NCBI RefSeq assembly: GCF_004519545.1
Contig: NZ_SDKM01000038.1
Span: 1-43,601, forward strand
Length of the DNA stretch: 43,601 nt
Source of the DNA: Nocardioides guangzhouensis
Lineage (GTDB): Bacteria > Actinomycetota > Actinomycetes > Propionibacteriales > Nocardioidaceae
Direction of reading: 5' to 3'
Below the pieces are notes generated by a model that saw only the letters and a program-made list of their open reading frames with translations, was not told the origin of the DNA and made no database searches. Shown here piece by piece: positions 5,741 to 13,939 of the stretch. A program made the position numbers and the translations under genes. Positions within the stretch are counted from its first letter, which is position 1. The number at the start of each line of letters is the position of its first letter.

Positions 5741-6188
5741 CCGCCGCCTCCGCGAGCACCGCGGCCACCGCGTCGTCCACCGAGGCCCGTACGGCGTCGG
5801 AGAGCCCGGCGCCCACCGCCACCGAACCGGCCTCGATGCCGACGACGGTGACCCGCGGCGGGAGGACGCCGAGGGCCCGGGCCAGCTCGAGCGCCTCGGA
5901 CAGGCCGAGCCCGTGGGACGACGCCGGCGCAGGGCCGAGCCCGGCGAGGGGCTCGGTCCCGACGGTGAGCACCCGGACCCGGCCCGGCTCCGGGCCGGGG
6001 CGCGTGGCGTCCACGACGACCAGCGCCGCGCAGCCATCGGTCCGCTGGAGCCGCTCGACCACCGCCAGCGGCGCGGCCTCCGTCACGGCCTCGACGCCCG
6101 GCAGGTCGAGCGCAGCGACCCGATCCGCCACGACGGGCCCCACGCCGTCGTCGCCGCGGTCGGGGTTGCCGATCCCCACCAGCAGCAT
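5724..6188 (-). CDS. [NiFe]-hydrogenase maturation endopeptidase
   Basis: A 154-residue protein of the HycI/HyaD/HoxW family, which removes the C-terminal tail of the hydrogenase large subunit after nickel insertion. MLLVGIGNPDRGDDGVGPVV at the N-terminus holds the family GNPxxxDDGxG motif with the acidic residue that senses nickel. VVVDATRP (about 70-77) gives the second metal-binding aspartate, and SSHGLGLSEALELA gives the conserved His of the third position. The length is normal. The start ATG (6188) overlaps the large-subunit stop as ATGA, so it is coupled to its own substrate gene. Last gene of the hydrogenase operon. Confidence 0.9.
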   Translation of the reverse strand: MLLVGIGNPDRGDDGVGPVVADRVAALDLPGVEAVTEAAPLAVVERLQRTDGCAALVVVDATRPGPEPGRVRVLTVGTEPLAGLGPAPASSHGLGLSEALELARALGVLPPRVTVVGIEAGSVAVGAGLSDAVRASVDDAVAAVLAEAAVRPPG

Positions 6189-7498
6189 CAGCGGCGCTCG
6201 ACCTCGAGGTCGAGGAAGTGGGTGGCGCACGAGATGCAGGGGTCGTAGTTGCGGATCGCCTGCTCGCACTGACGGGTCAGCTCCTCGTCGTCGAGCTCGA
6301 GCCGGTCCTGGACGTAGGCCCGCAGGTCGAGCTCGATGCTGGCCTGGTTCTGCGAGGTCGGCGGCACGATCTCGGCGTCGAGGATGGTGCCGTCGCCGGC
6401 CAGGGAGTACCGGTGGTAGAGCACCCCGCGCGGTGCTTCGGTGGCACCGTGCCCGGTGGCGGCCCGCGGAGGCACGGGCACCGACGGCGCTCCCCCGTCC
6501 TGCCAGCCGTCGATGATCCGCAGCGCCTCCTCGCAGGCGACCACCAGCTCGACCGCGCGCACCACGATCGACCGGAACGGGTTGCGGCAGGTCGGCCCGA
6601 GGCCGGCCTCGTCCGCGGCCCGGCGCGCCACCGGTGGGAGGCGGTCGTGGTTGAGGGTGTAGCGGGCCAAGGGCCCCACGACGTACGGGCCGACGTCGCG
6701 CAGCCGCGCGTGCAGCGCATTGGAGTGCGCGACGTGCTGCTCGGTCACCCAGTCACCGAAGTCGCGGGCGGGGAAGCCGGCACCGCTGCTGGTGACGAAG
6801 GCACCGCTCTCCAGCGGGTACTCGTCGTGGTCCGAGCGGAGCGCGACGTACTCGTAGTCCTGCTCGAAGTCGGCGAAGTCCAGCCCGGCGGTCAGCACCA
6901 CCGTGGCGACGGCGTCGTCGAGGGCCCGCGCCAGCTGCGGGCGTACGGCGGCCATCTCGGCGCGGGTGGGCAGACGGTAGAAGCCGCCCACCCTGACGTT
7001 GACAGGGTGCACGGCCCGGCCGCCGACCAGGGACATCAGCGCGTTGCCGGCCTTCTTGAGTGCCAGGCCGCGCTCGACCTCGTCGCGGTGGTCGGCGCTC
7101 ATCTCGACCGCCCCGGGGTAGCCGAGGAAGTCCGGCAGGTGCAGGAGGTAGACGTGCAGCGCGTGGCTCTCGATCCACTCGCCGCAGTACAGCAGCCGCC
7201 GCAGCAGCCGGACCTCCTCCGGCACCGTGACCCCGCAGGCGTCCTCGATCGCCAGGCACGAGCTCATCTCGTACGCGACCGGGCAGATCCCGCAGATCCG
7301 CGAGGTGATGTCGGGCGGCTCGGTGTGCGCGCGGCCGCGGAGCATCGCCTCGAAGAAGCGGGGCGGCTCGTAGATCCGGAGCTGGACGTCGGCGACCCGG
7401 CCGGCCTCGACCACCACCCGCATCGCGCCCTCCCCCTCGACCCGGGCCAGGGTCTCGACGTCGAGCTCGCGGCCGCCGCCGGGGATCTTGTGCGTCAT
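6188..7498 (-). CDS. Group 3b [NiFe]-hydrogenase large (alpha) subunit
   Basis: A 436-residue catalytic subunit holding the NiFe(CN)2CO site. The L1 motif is RICGICPVAYEMS with C69 and C72; it has Tyr where many groups have His, a variant I associate with group 3b and related bidirectional enzymes. The L2 motif near the end is DPCISC-ATH with C421 and C424, then a 9-residue tail (FLDLEVERR) for the maturation protease to remove. All four nickel-ligand cysteines are present, so the enzyme is probably functional. Group 3b enzymes are cytosolic, NADP-linked and reversible, and often active in low-oxygen or starvation states. The ATG at 7498 overlaps the small-subunit stop (ATGA). Confidence 0.93.
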   Translation of the reverse strand: MTHKIPGGGRELDVETLARVEGEGAMRVVVEAGRVADVQLRIYEPPRFFEAMLRGRAHTEPPDITSRICGICPVAYEMSSCLAIEDACGVTVPEEVRLLRRLLYCGEWIESHALHVYLLHLPDFLGYPGAVEMSADHRDEVERGLALKKAGNALMSLVGGRAVHPVNVRVGGFYRLPTRAEMAAVRPQLARALDDAVATVVLTAGLDFADFEQDYEYVALRSDHDEYPLESGAFVTSSGAGFPARDFGDWVTEQHVAHSNALHARLRDVGPYVVGPLARYTLNHDRLPPVARRAADEAGLGPTCRNPFRSIVVRAVELVVACEEALRIIDGWQDGGAPSVPVPPRAATGHGATEAPRGVLYHRYSLAGDGTILDAEIVPPTSQNQASIELDLRAYVQDRLELDDEELTRQCEQAIRNYDPCISCATHFLDLEVERR

Positions 7499-8301
7499 CG
7501 CGCCACCTCCTGCTCGCTGCCCAGGTGCCGGGCGCTCTCCTCGGCGAACGCCGGCGACGCGGCGTTGAACGTGCGGAACACGCGGCCCACGTCGCGGCGC
7601 GGCATCCCGAGGTCGACCAGCCGGTGCGCGAGCGAGGCGGTGTTGGCGGTGCCGGCCGGGCCGAAGCAGCCGTAGCAGCCGCGGTCGTACGCCGGGCAGA
7701 GCGCGCCGCAGCCGGCGTGCGTGACCGGACCGAGGCACGGGGTGCCGTGGGCGACGGTCACGCAGACGGTGCCGCGCCGCTTGCACTCCATGCACACGCT
7801 CTCGTCGGCGACCCGCGGCTTGCGGCGCTGCACGAACGCGGCGATCACCTCCAGCAGCTGGGCCCGGTCGATCGGGCAGCCGCGGAGCTCGTAGTCGACC
7901 GGCACGTGGGCCGAGATGGGCGTGGCCGTGTCGAGGGTCGAGATGTACTCCGGGTGCGCGTAGACGATCGAGGTGAACTCCTCGACGTCGGCGAAGTTCC
8001 GCAGCGCCTGGATGCCGCCGGCAGTCGCGCAGGCGCCGATCGTCACCAGCCGGCGCGATGCGGCGCGGACCTCCTGGATCCGCTCGCGGTCGGACGGCGT
8101 GGTCACCGAGCCCTCGACGAGGGACACGTCGTACGGGCCCTCGACGACGGCCCGGGTGGCCTCGGGGAAGTAGGCGATCTCGACCGCGCCGGCCAGCTCG
8201 AGCAGCTCGTCCTCGCAGTTGAGCAGGGTCAGCTGGCAGCCGTCGCAGCTGGCGAACTTCCAGACCGCGAGGCGCGGGCGGGGCGTGGGCCGGTCGCTCA
8301 T
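7495..8301 (-). CDS. Group 3b [NiFe]-hydrogenase small (delta) subunit
   Basis: A 268-residue electron-transfer subunit of the NADH-ubiquinone oxidoreductase 20 kDa-like family. FASCDGCQLTLL (C19, C22) starts the proximal [4Fe-4S] site; TIGACATAGGIQALRN and RGCPIDRAQLLE supply the other ligands. The C-terminal third adds a Cys-rich ferredoxin-like segment (VCMECKRRGTVC; CLGPVTHAGCGALC; YDRGCYGCFGP) for the medial and distal clusters. There is no twin-arginine signal, in line with a cytosolic enzyme. The ATG at 8301 overlaps the preceding stop as TGATG. It passes electrons from the alpha subunit to the beta/gamma diaphorase part. Confidence 0.92.
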   Translation of the reverse strand: MSDRPTPRPRLAVWKFASCDGCQLTLLNCEDELLELAGAVEIAYFPEATRAVVEGPYDVSLVEGSVTTPSDRERIQEVRAASRRLVTIGACATAGGIQALRNFADVEEFTSIVYAHPEYISTLDTATPISAHVPVDYELRGCPIDRAQLLEVIAAFVQRRKPRVADESVCMECKRRGTVCVTVAHGTPCLGPVTHAGCGALCPAYDRGCYGCFGPAGTANTASLAHRLVDLGMPRRDVGRVFRTFNAASPAFAEESARHLGSEQEVAR

Positions 8302-9164
8302 CACAGCTCCCGCACCGTCAGCAGCGGCCCGATCCGGTCGAGCTCGAAGACCGGTCCGTCGACGCAGACCAGGTGGCCGCGCAGCTGGCAGTGGCCACAC
8401 AGGCCTATCCCGCAGCGCATGTTGCGCTCCACCGAGACCCGGACGCGGCCGGGTTCGACACCGCGGTCGGTGAGCGCGGCGGCGGCGTAGCGCATCATCA
8501 GCTCCGGCCCGCAGACCAGGCCGAGGGTCCGGTCCGGGTCGAAGGCGGCGTCGGGGAGCAGCTCGGTCACGACGCCCACCCGGCCGGTCCAGCTGCGGTC
8601 GGCGACGTCGACGATGACGTGCACGTCGAGCCCCGCGGCCGTCCACGTGTCGAGCTCGTCCGTGAACAGCATCTCCGCGGGCGAGCGGGCGCCGTACAGC
8701 ACGCTGACCCGGCCGTACGCCGCGCGTTCGGCCAGCACCGCCAGGACCACCGGCCGAAGCGGGGCCAGCCCGATGCCGCCGGCCACCACGACCACGTCGC
8801 CGCCGCGCCCGTCCTCGACGCCCCACCCGCGGCCGAACGCGCCACGGACGCCGAGCAGGTCGCCGGGCTCGACCCGGCACAGGCTGCCGGTCACGCCCCC
8901 GACGTCGCGGACGGTGTGCGTGAGCAGGTCGGGGCGGGCCGGGTCGCCGCTGATCGAGATCGGCACCTCGCCGACCCCGAACGCCTGCAGCATCGTGAAC
9001 TGGCCGGGCGCGAACACCAGGCCCTCCCCGTCGAGCGCGCGCAGGTCCATGGTGACGGTGTCGCGGGTCTCGCGTCGGACCGACTCGACCCGGACCGGCC
9101 GGGGCACCATCGGGTCGCCGGCCGGTGCCGGCGGGAGCAGGGTGGTGCCGGACTCAGCCGGCAT
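8301..9164 (-). CDS. Hydrogenase gamma subunit, FAD/NAD(P)-binding oxidoreductase
   Basis: A 287-residue flavoprotein of the ferredoxin-NADP reductase superfamily (HydG/sulfhydrogenase gamma, dihydroorotate dehydrogenase electron-transfer type). FAPGQFTMLQAFGVGEVPIS gives the FAD-binding barrel, VVVVAGGIGLAPLRPVVLAV the pyridine-nucleotide loop, and LVCGPELMMRYAA the NAD(P) C-terminal motif. RNMRCGIGLCGHC plus VCVDGP near the C-terminus hold four Cys for a [2Fe-2S] cluster. It exchanges electrons between NAD(P)H and the hydrogenase. The start at 9164 lies 11 bases inside the preceding gene, implying coupling. A later ATG (residue 19) is possible. Confidence 0.9.
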   Translation of the reverse strand: MPAESGTTLLPPAPAGDPMVPRPVRVESVRRETRDTVTMDLRALDGEGLVFAPGQFTMLQAFGVGEVPISISGDPARPDLLTHTVRDVGGVTGSLCRVEPGDLLGVRGAFGRGWGVEDGRGGDVVVVAGGIGLAPLRPVVLAVLAERAAYGRVSVLYGARSPAEMLFTDELDTWTAAGLDVHVIVDVADRSWTGRVGVVTELLPDAAFDPDRTLGLVCGPELMMRYAAAALTDRGVEPGRVRVSVERNMRCGIGLCGHCQLRGHLVCVDGPVFELDRIGPLLTVREL

Positions 9165-9604
9165 GGTCCGCGCCGTACACGTCCAGCAGCCGCACCCGGG
9201 TGGCCTGGAGCCGCTGGTACATCACCTGCGCGACCCGCTGCATGAGCGCGTAGCCGAGCGCCGGGTCCGCCTCGCACTTGTCGCGCAGGCAGGTCGCGTC
9301 GACGCTCACCGCCGAGACCTCGCCGACCGCGCGAGCGTCGAAGAACCAGCGGTACGGCGGCACGAACCAGGACCAGCCGACGACGTCGCCGGCCTCCACG
9401 GTGGCGATCACCATGTGCCCGCGGTCGGGCATGTGGACGTCGAGCGCGACCCGACCCTTGCGGACGACGAAGAAGGAGTCGGCATCCTCACCCTCCCGGA
9501 ACAGGTGCTCGCCCGCGTGGACGTGCACGTTGCGTGCGCAGCCCTCGAGCTCGCGGATGATCTCCTCGTCGAGGCCCGCGAAGAACGGGTGGCCGACCAG
9601 CAGC

Positions 9605-9621
<17 letters not shown>
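9154..9621 (-). CDS. Stand-alone cyclic-nucleotide-binding-domain protein in the hydrogenase operon
   Basis: A 155-residue protein with a Crp/Fnr-type sensory beta-barrel: LLVGHPFFAGLDEEIIRELE, then HAGEHLFREGEDADSFFVVR and KGRVALDVHMPDRGHMVIAT. The phosphate-binding cassette position reads EAGDVVGWSWFVPPYRWFFD, which lacks the canonical GE..L....R(S/T)A and is rich in Trp/Phe, so cAMP binding is doubtful. After the barrel there is one long helix (ALGYALMQRVAQVMYQRLQA), but no helix-turn-helix, so it is unlikely to bind DNA. It lies between the beta and gamma subunit genes and overlaps both (17 and 11 bases), so it is made together with the enzyme. It may sense a ligand or redox state and modulate the complex. 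Confidence 0.8.
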
Positions 9622-10765
<1,144 letters not shown>

Positions 10766-10819
10766 GACGGGCTCCTGGGGGCTCGGTGCCTCGCAGTCTG
10801 GTGCAGCCACCGCCCCGGT

Positions 10820-10842
10820 GGACAGGGTCGAACGACCCGTCC
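10820..10842. promoter_or_regulatory. Near-palindrome between the ROK remnant and the hydrogenase operon
   Basis: GGACAGGGTCG (10820-10830) - AA - CGACCCGTCC (10833-10842), perfect except for one extra base in the left arm. It lies 55-77 bases before the hydrogenase start and just beyond the ROK stop. It can be read as a terminator hairpin for ROK or as an operator for the hydrogenase genes. No T tract follows. Confidence 0.4.
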
Positions 10843-10855
10843 AGACCGATGCCGG

Positions 10856-11365
10856 TCAGGACGGGCGGCCGAGCAGCGCGGCTCCCACGGCGGCGACCGG
10901 GCGGTCCTGGGCGACCACGCGCAGCCGGTCGGCGAGGCGGAGCGAGGCCAGGAACGAGGAGTCCGCGGCCTGCTTGCGCAGCGCGTCGGCGACCGCGAGC
11001 CGCAGCGGCTCGCCGACCGCGGCCACTCCCCCGCCCAGCACCACCACCTCGACGTCGACGGTCAGCACCAGCAGGCGCACGGCGGAGGCCACCGCGCCGG
11101 CGAACCGGTCCCGGACCGCCACCGCGTCGGGGGCCCCGCCGGCGGCGGCCGCGAACAGCGACTCGGCGGTCCGGGCACCGCCTCGCGGCCAGGCCGCGTC
11201 GAGCGCCGACCCGGACGCCAGCGTCTCCAGGCAGCCGCGCTGGCCGCACTGGCAGACCTCGCCGGCCGGCTCGACCGGCACGTGGCCGATCTCGCCGGCG
11301 GCGCCGTGCACCCCGCGCCGCAGCCGCCCGTCGAGCACCAGCCCGGCAGCGAGGCCGGTGCCGGA
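10856..11365 (-). pseudogene. ROK-family sugar kinase/regulator, N-terminally truncated
   Basis: The minus strand encodes the C-terminal half of a ROK protein: SGTGLAAGLVLDG, then GAAGEIGHVPVEP (ROK signature), the zinc motif CQCGQRGCLETLASG, and EVVVLGGGVAAVGEP. ROK proteins are about 300-400 residues; only about 170 remain. The N-terminal ATP-binding DxGGT segment is missing: the frame runs upstream only to an in-frame TGA near 11423, inside a 15-bp tandem repeat. A GTG at 11338 allows a 160-residue product, which would lack the phosphate-binding loop and so be catalytically dead. The last residues (PVAAVGAALLG) look intact. Confidence 0.7.
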
Positions 11366-11419
11366 CTGGTCCGGACCAGCAGCCCGCTCAGCGGACGCCG
11401 GCCCGGCGGACCACGCCTG

Positions 11420-11470
11420 GTCGACTCACTCTGCGTCGACTCACCCTGCGTCGACTCACTCCTCGTCGAC
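11420..11470. repeat. 15-bp tandem repeat at the ROK breakpoint and potassium-channel 3' end
   Basis: GTCGACTCACTCTGC (11420-11434), GTCGACTCACCCTGC (11435-11449), GTCGACTCACTCCTC (11450-11464), then GTCGAC. On the minus strand the repeat begins within the last codons of the channel gene (stop at 11456-11458) and ends where ROK homology begins to fail. Confidence 0.75.
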
Positions 11471-12544
11471 GGTGGTGTCCTCGTCGTGGGTGCCAGGGCG
11501 CGGCGCCCACGGGAGCTCCTTGGCCGGGCGCACCACGATCAGCCGGTCCCCCCGAGCCAGCTGGGTGACCACCGGGTCGAAGTAGCGGTAGACCTTCTCG
11601 TCGCGGACCACCGCGATCACCTGGTCGGGCAGCTGCTGCGGCTGGCGGCCCACCTCGGAGACCAGCAGGTCGCGCTCGGCGACCTCGAGCCCGTCGCCGT
11701 ACGTCATGAGGTCCTCCATCACCTCCCCCAGCGTCGGGGACAGCGACGAGAGGCCGAGCAGCCGGCCGACCGCGTCGCTGGAGGTGATCACCGAGTCGGC
11801 GCCGCTCTGCCGGACCAGGGGCACGTTGTCCTGCTCGCGCACCGCGGCGACGATGTACGCCGTGGGGTTGAGCTGGCGGACGGTGAGCGTGGCCAGCACC
11901 GTGGAGTCGTCGCGGTCGGTCGTGATGATGATCTGGCTGGCCCTGGAGACCCCGGCCCGGCGCAGCACCTCGCGACGGGTGGCGTCGCCGGTGACGATCG
12001 CGAGGCCGTCGGCGTGCGCGTCCTCGAGGGCGATCGGGTTCGGGTCGACGACCACCACGGACTCGGGGTCGAAGCCGTTCTGCACCAAGGTGTCCGCCGC
12101 GGCCCGCCCCTTGGTGCCGTAGCCGATCACCACGACGTGCTGGTTCATCTTCCTCCTCCACCGGGCGACCCGGAACATCTCACGACCCTGCGAGGCGAGC
12201 ACCTCCAGGGTGGTACCGATCAGCAGCACCAGGAAGAGGATCCTGGCCGGGGTGATGATGAACGCGTTCACCATCCGCGCCCCGTCCTTGTACGGCGCGA
12301 TGTCGCCGTACCCGGTCGTGCTCAGCGTCACCGTCGTGTAGTAGATCGAGTCGGTGAAGCTGACCTGCTTGGTCGGGTCGTTGTTGTCGACGTACCCGCC
12401 GCGGTCGAAGTACACCAGCAGCACGGTGCCGACCAGGATCGCCATCGCGAGGACCAGACGGCGGGACAGCTCCCACCAGGGCGAGCGCGAGGCGGCCGGG
12501 AGGGCGACCCGGCCCAGCTGGCGGTTGGGACTCTCGAGGGCCAC
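11456..12544 (-). CDS. Two-TM potassium channel with RCK (TrkA-N/TrkA-C) domains
   Basis: A 362-residue protein. Transmembrane helix 1 is at about 29-46 (LVLAMAILVGTVLLVYF), the pore loop carries the K+ selectivity filter TVTLSTTGYGDIAP (TTGYGD at 76-81), and helix 2 is at about 91-115. From 135 a Rossmann RCK domain follows (HVVVIGYGTKGRAAADTL, GxGxxG; acidic end VVVD) and then a TrkA-C region ending RGDRLIVVRPAKEL. It resembles MthK/Kch-type channels gated by cytosolic ligands. The GTG start at 12544 sits two bases after the preceding stop (TAG-CC-GTG), a coupled arrangement; longer starts would invade the upstream gene. The acidic C-terminal tail (HDEDTTVDEE) ends inside the tandem repeat. 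Confidence 0.92.
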   Translation of the reverse strand: MALESPNRQLGRVALPAASRSPWWELSRRLVLAMAILVGTVLLVYFDRGGYVDNNDPTKQVSFTDSIYYTTVTLSTTGYGDIAPYKDGARMVNAFIITPARILFLVLLIGTTLEVLASQGREMFRVARWRRKMNQHVVVIGYGTKGRAAADTLVQNGFDPESVVVVDPNPIALEDAHADGLAIVTGDATRREVLRRAGVSRASQIIITTDRDDSTVLATLTVRQLNPTAYIVAAVREQDNVPLVRQSGADSVITSSDAVGRLLGLSSLSPTLGEVMEDLMTYGDGLEVAERDLLVSEVGRQPQQLPDQVIAVVRDEKVYRYFDPVVTQLARGDRLIVVRPAKELPWAPRPGTHDEDTTVDEE

Positions 12545-12546
12545 GG

Positions 12547-12891
12547 CTAGTTCTTGACCTCGCCGAAGATGAGCACCCGGTCGTCGTCGGGCGTCGACTG
12601 CTGCTCGGAGATGGTCGAGACGAACCGGAACTGGTCGCCCTCGCGCGGCAGGCGGGTGCTGCCCGCGCGCTGCCAGGTGCCGCACAGCTCGTCGCCGTCG
12701 GCGCCCTCGTGGTCGGCGACCGCGTCACCGGTGAGGCACAGCTCGTTGGTGCGGGAGTTGAAGCTCTCGACGGTGCCCGTGGTCCGCTCCGGGGTGTCCG
12801 GGCCGGCCACCACGCCGATCAGGTAGCCGGCCAGCAGGCACAGCACGGCGCCGGCGAGGACGATCGGCGTCGGCAGGTTCAGGTTTCCCAC
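12547..12891 (-). CDS. Small membrane-anchored protein upstream of the potassium channel
   Basis: A 114-residue protein starting at GTG 12891, 6 bases after the YihY stop. One hydrophobic segment at about 7-27 (TPIVLAGAVLCLLAGYLIGV) suggests an N-terminal membrane anchor. The remainder is polar, with two cysteines about 22 residues apart (ELCLTGDAVADHEG; ELCGTWQRAG) that could form a disulfide outside the cell, and beta-strand-like ends (DQFRFVSTISEQQ; DRVLIFGEVKN). No family is recognised. Its position between YihY and the channel, with spacings of 5 and 2 bases, marks a three-gene operon; it may be an accessory part of the channel. Confidence 0.65.
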   Translation of the reverse strand: MGNLNLPTPIVLAGAVLCLLAGYLIGVVAGPDTPERTTGTVESFNSRTNELCLTGDAVADHEGADGDELCGTWQRAGSTRLPREGDQFRFVSTISEQQSTPDDDRVLIFGEVKN

Positions 12892-12896
12892 GGCGC

Positions 12897-13922
12897 TCAG
12901 TCTGGCACGGAGGATCCGGGCTTCCGCGGCGGCTCGGCGGGGCGTGCCGCGGGCTGCTCGCCGGTCAGCCGGTCGGACAGCTTCTGGGGCAGCGGGAGCA
13001 CTTCTGCGAGCCTCTTGACGAGCTCCGTACGGGCCCGCTGGGTGGAGTTCTGCGGGAAGACCGTGTCGCACGCGGCGTTGACCGCGGCTCCGATCAGGAC
13101 CGCGATCGAGACCAGGTAGAGCCACAGCAGCACCGCGATCGGCGCCGCCAGCGGGCCGTAGACCGACTTGGAGTCGGACGCGGTGGCCGTGAGCACCCAG
13201 CGCAGCACGTAGGAGCCCAGCACCCAGGCGACCAGGCTGAACGTGGCGCCGGGGAGGTTGTAGCGCCACGCGGTCCGCACCGGGATCGACACGTGGTAGA
13301 GCGTGGCGAGGAAGCAGATGCACAGCACGATGACGGTCGGCCAGTAGAGGTCGTTGAGGAACGCCACCCGGTCCGGGATGGTCCGCCGGACCAGCGACGG
13401 CCCGGCGATCACCAGCGGGATCGTGACCGCGCCGGTGAGCAGGCCCATGACGTAGAGGGCGAACGACAACGCCCGGGTGCGCACGATCCCGCGGTGCCCG
13501 CCGAGCCCGTGCATGATCGTGATGGTGTCGACGAACACGTTCAGGGCCCGCGACCCGGACCACAGGGCGAGGATGAAGCCGATCGAGATCACGTCGAAGC
13601 GGCCGCCGCCGACCACGTCGTCGAACGTGGGCAGGATGATCTTGTTGACCGCGCTCTCGGTCATGGCGCGGCTGGACACGTCGACGACGGCCTGCCGCAG
13701 CTCCTCGATCTGGCTCCGGCTGACCTGGTCCCCGACGTAACCGACGGCGCCGGCCAGCGCGAAGACGAGCGGCGGGATCGAGAGCACCGCGAAGAACGCC
13801 GCCTCGGCGGCCAGGCCGGTGACGCGGTAGCGCATGCAGGTCGAGACGGTGGTGACGACCAGGCGCCAGAGGATCCGGCCCGACCTGCGGGTCAGCCCGT
13901 CCTCCTTGCTGTCGCCGGCCAT
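12897..13922 (-). CDS. YihY/virulence factor BrkB family membrane protein
   Basis: A 341-residue integral membrane protein with about six helices, beginning MAGDSKEDGLTRRSGRILWR. Family features are the early amphipathic segment YRVTGLAAEAAFFAVLSIPP (usually Gxx-AAxxAFxxxxSLxP), LALWSGSRALNVFVDTITIM (WSxSxxxxxxxxAxN-like), and the late WYLVLYY-like stretch WVLTATASDSKSVYGPLAAP followed by LLWLYLVSIAVLIGAAVNA. The soluble C-terminus is Pro/Ala/Arg-rich. The molecular function of the family is unresolved. The ATG is separated from the divergent acyl-CoA dehydrogenase ATG by only 17 bases, so both promoters must overlap and both mRNAs are probably leaderless. Confidence 0.9.
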   Translation of the reverse strand: MAGDSKEDGLTRRSGRILWRLVVTTVSTCMRYRVTGLAAEAAFFAVLSIPPLVFALAGAVGYVGDQVSRSQIEELRQAVVDVSSRAMTESAVNKIILPTFDDVVGGGRFDVISIGFILALWSGSRALNVFVDTITIMHGLGGHRGIVRTRALSFALYVMGLLTGAVTIPLVIAGPSLVRRTIPDRVAFLNDLYWPTVIVLCICFLATLYHVSIPVRTAWRYNLPGATFSLVAWVLGSYVLRWVLTATASDSKSVYGPLAAPIAVLLWLYLVSIAVLIGAAVNAACDTVFPQNSTQRARTELVKRLAEVLPLPQKLSDRLTGEQPAARPAEPPRKPGSSVPD

Positions 13923-13939
13923 GGCTCTACCGTAACGAC
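13923..13939. promoter_or_regulatory. 17-bp divergent promoter between YihY and AidB-like genes
   Basis: TACCGT (13928-13933, plus) is exactly 6 bases before the ATG at 13940, and its mirror TACGGT (13934-13929, minus) is exactly 6 bases before the ATG at 13922. Both fit a -10 with a leaderless start, which would make the two promoters mutually exclusive. Confidence 0.5.

Noticed and set aside
10766..10855. DosR-type box (GGGACTTTAGTCCC-like) controlling the hydrogenase
   Set aside because: No sequence resembling it was found; only the GGACAGGGTCG/CGACCCGTCC dyad is present.
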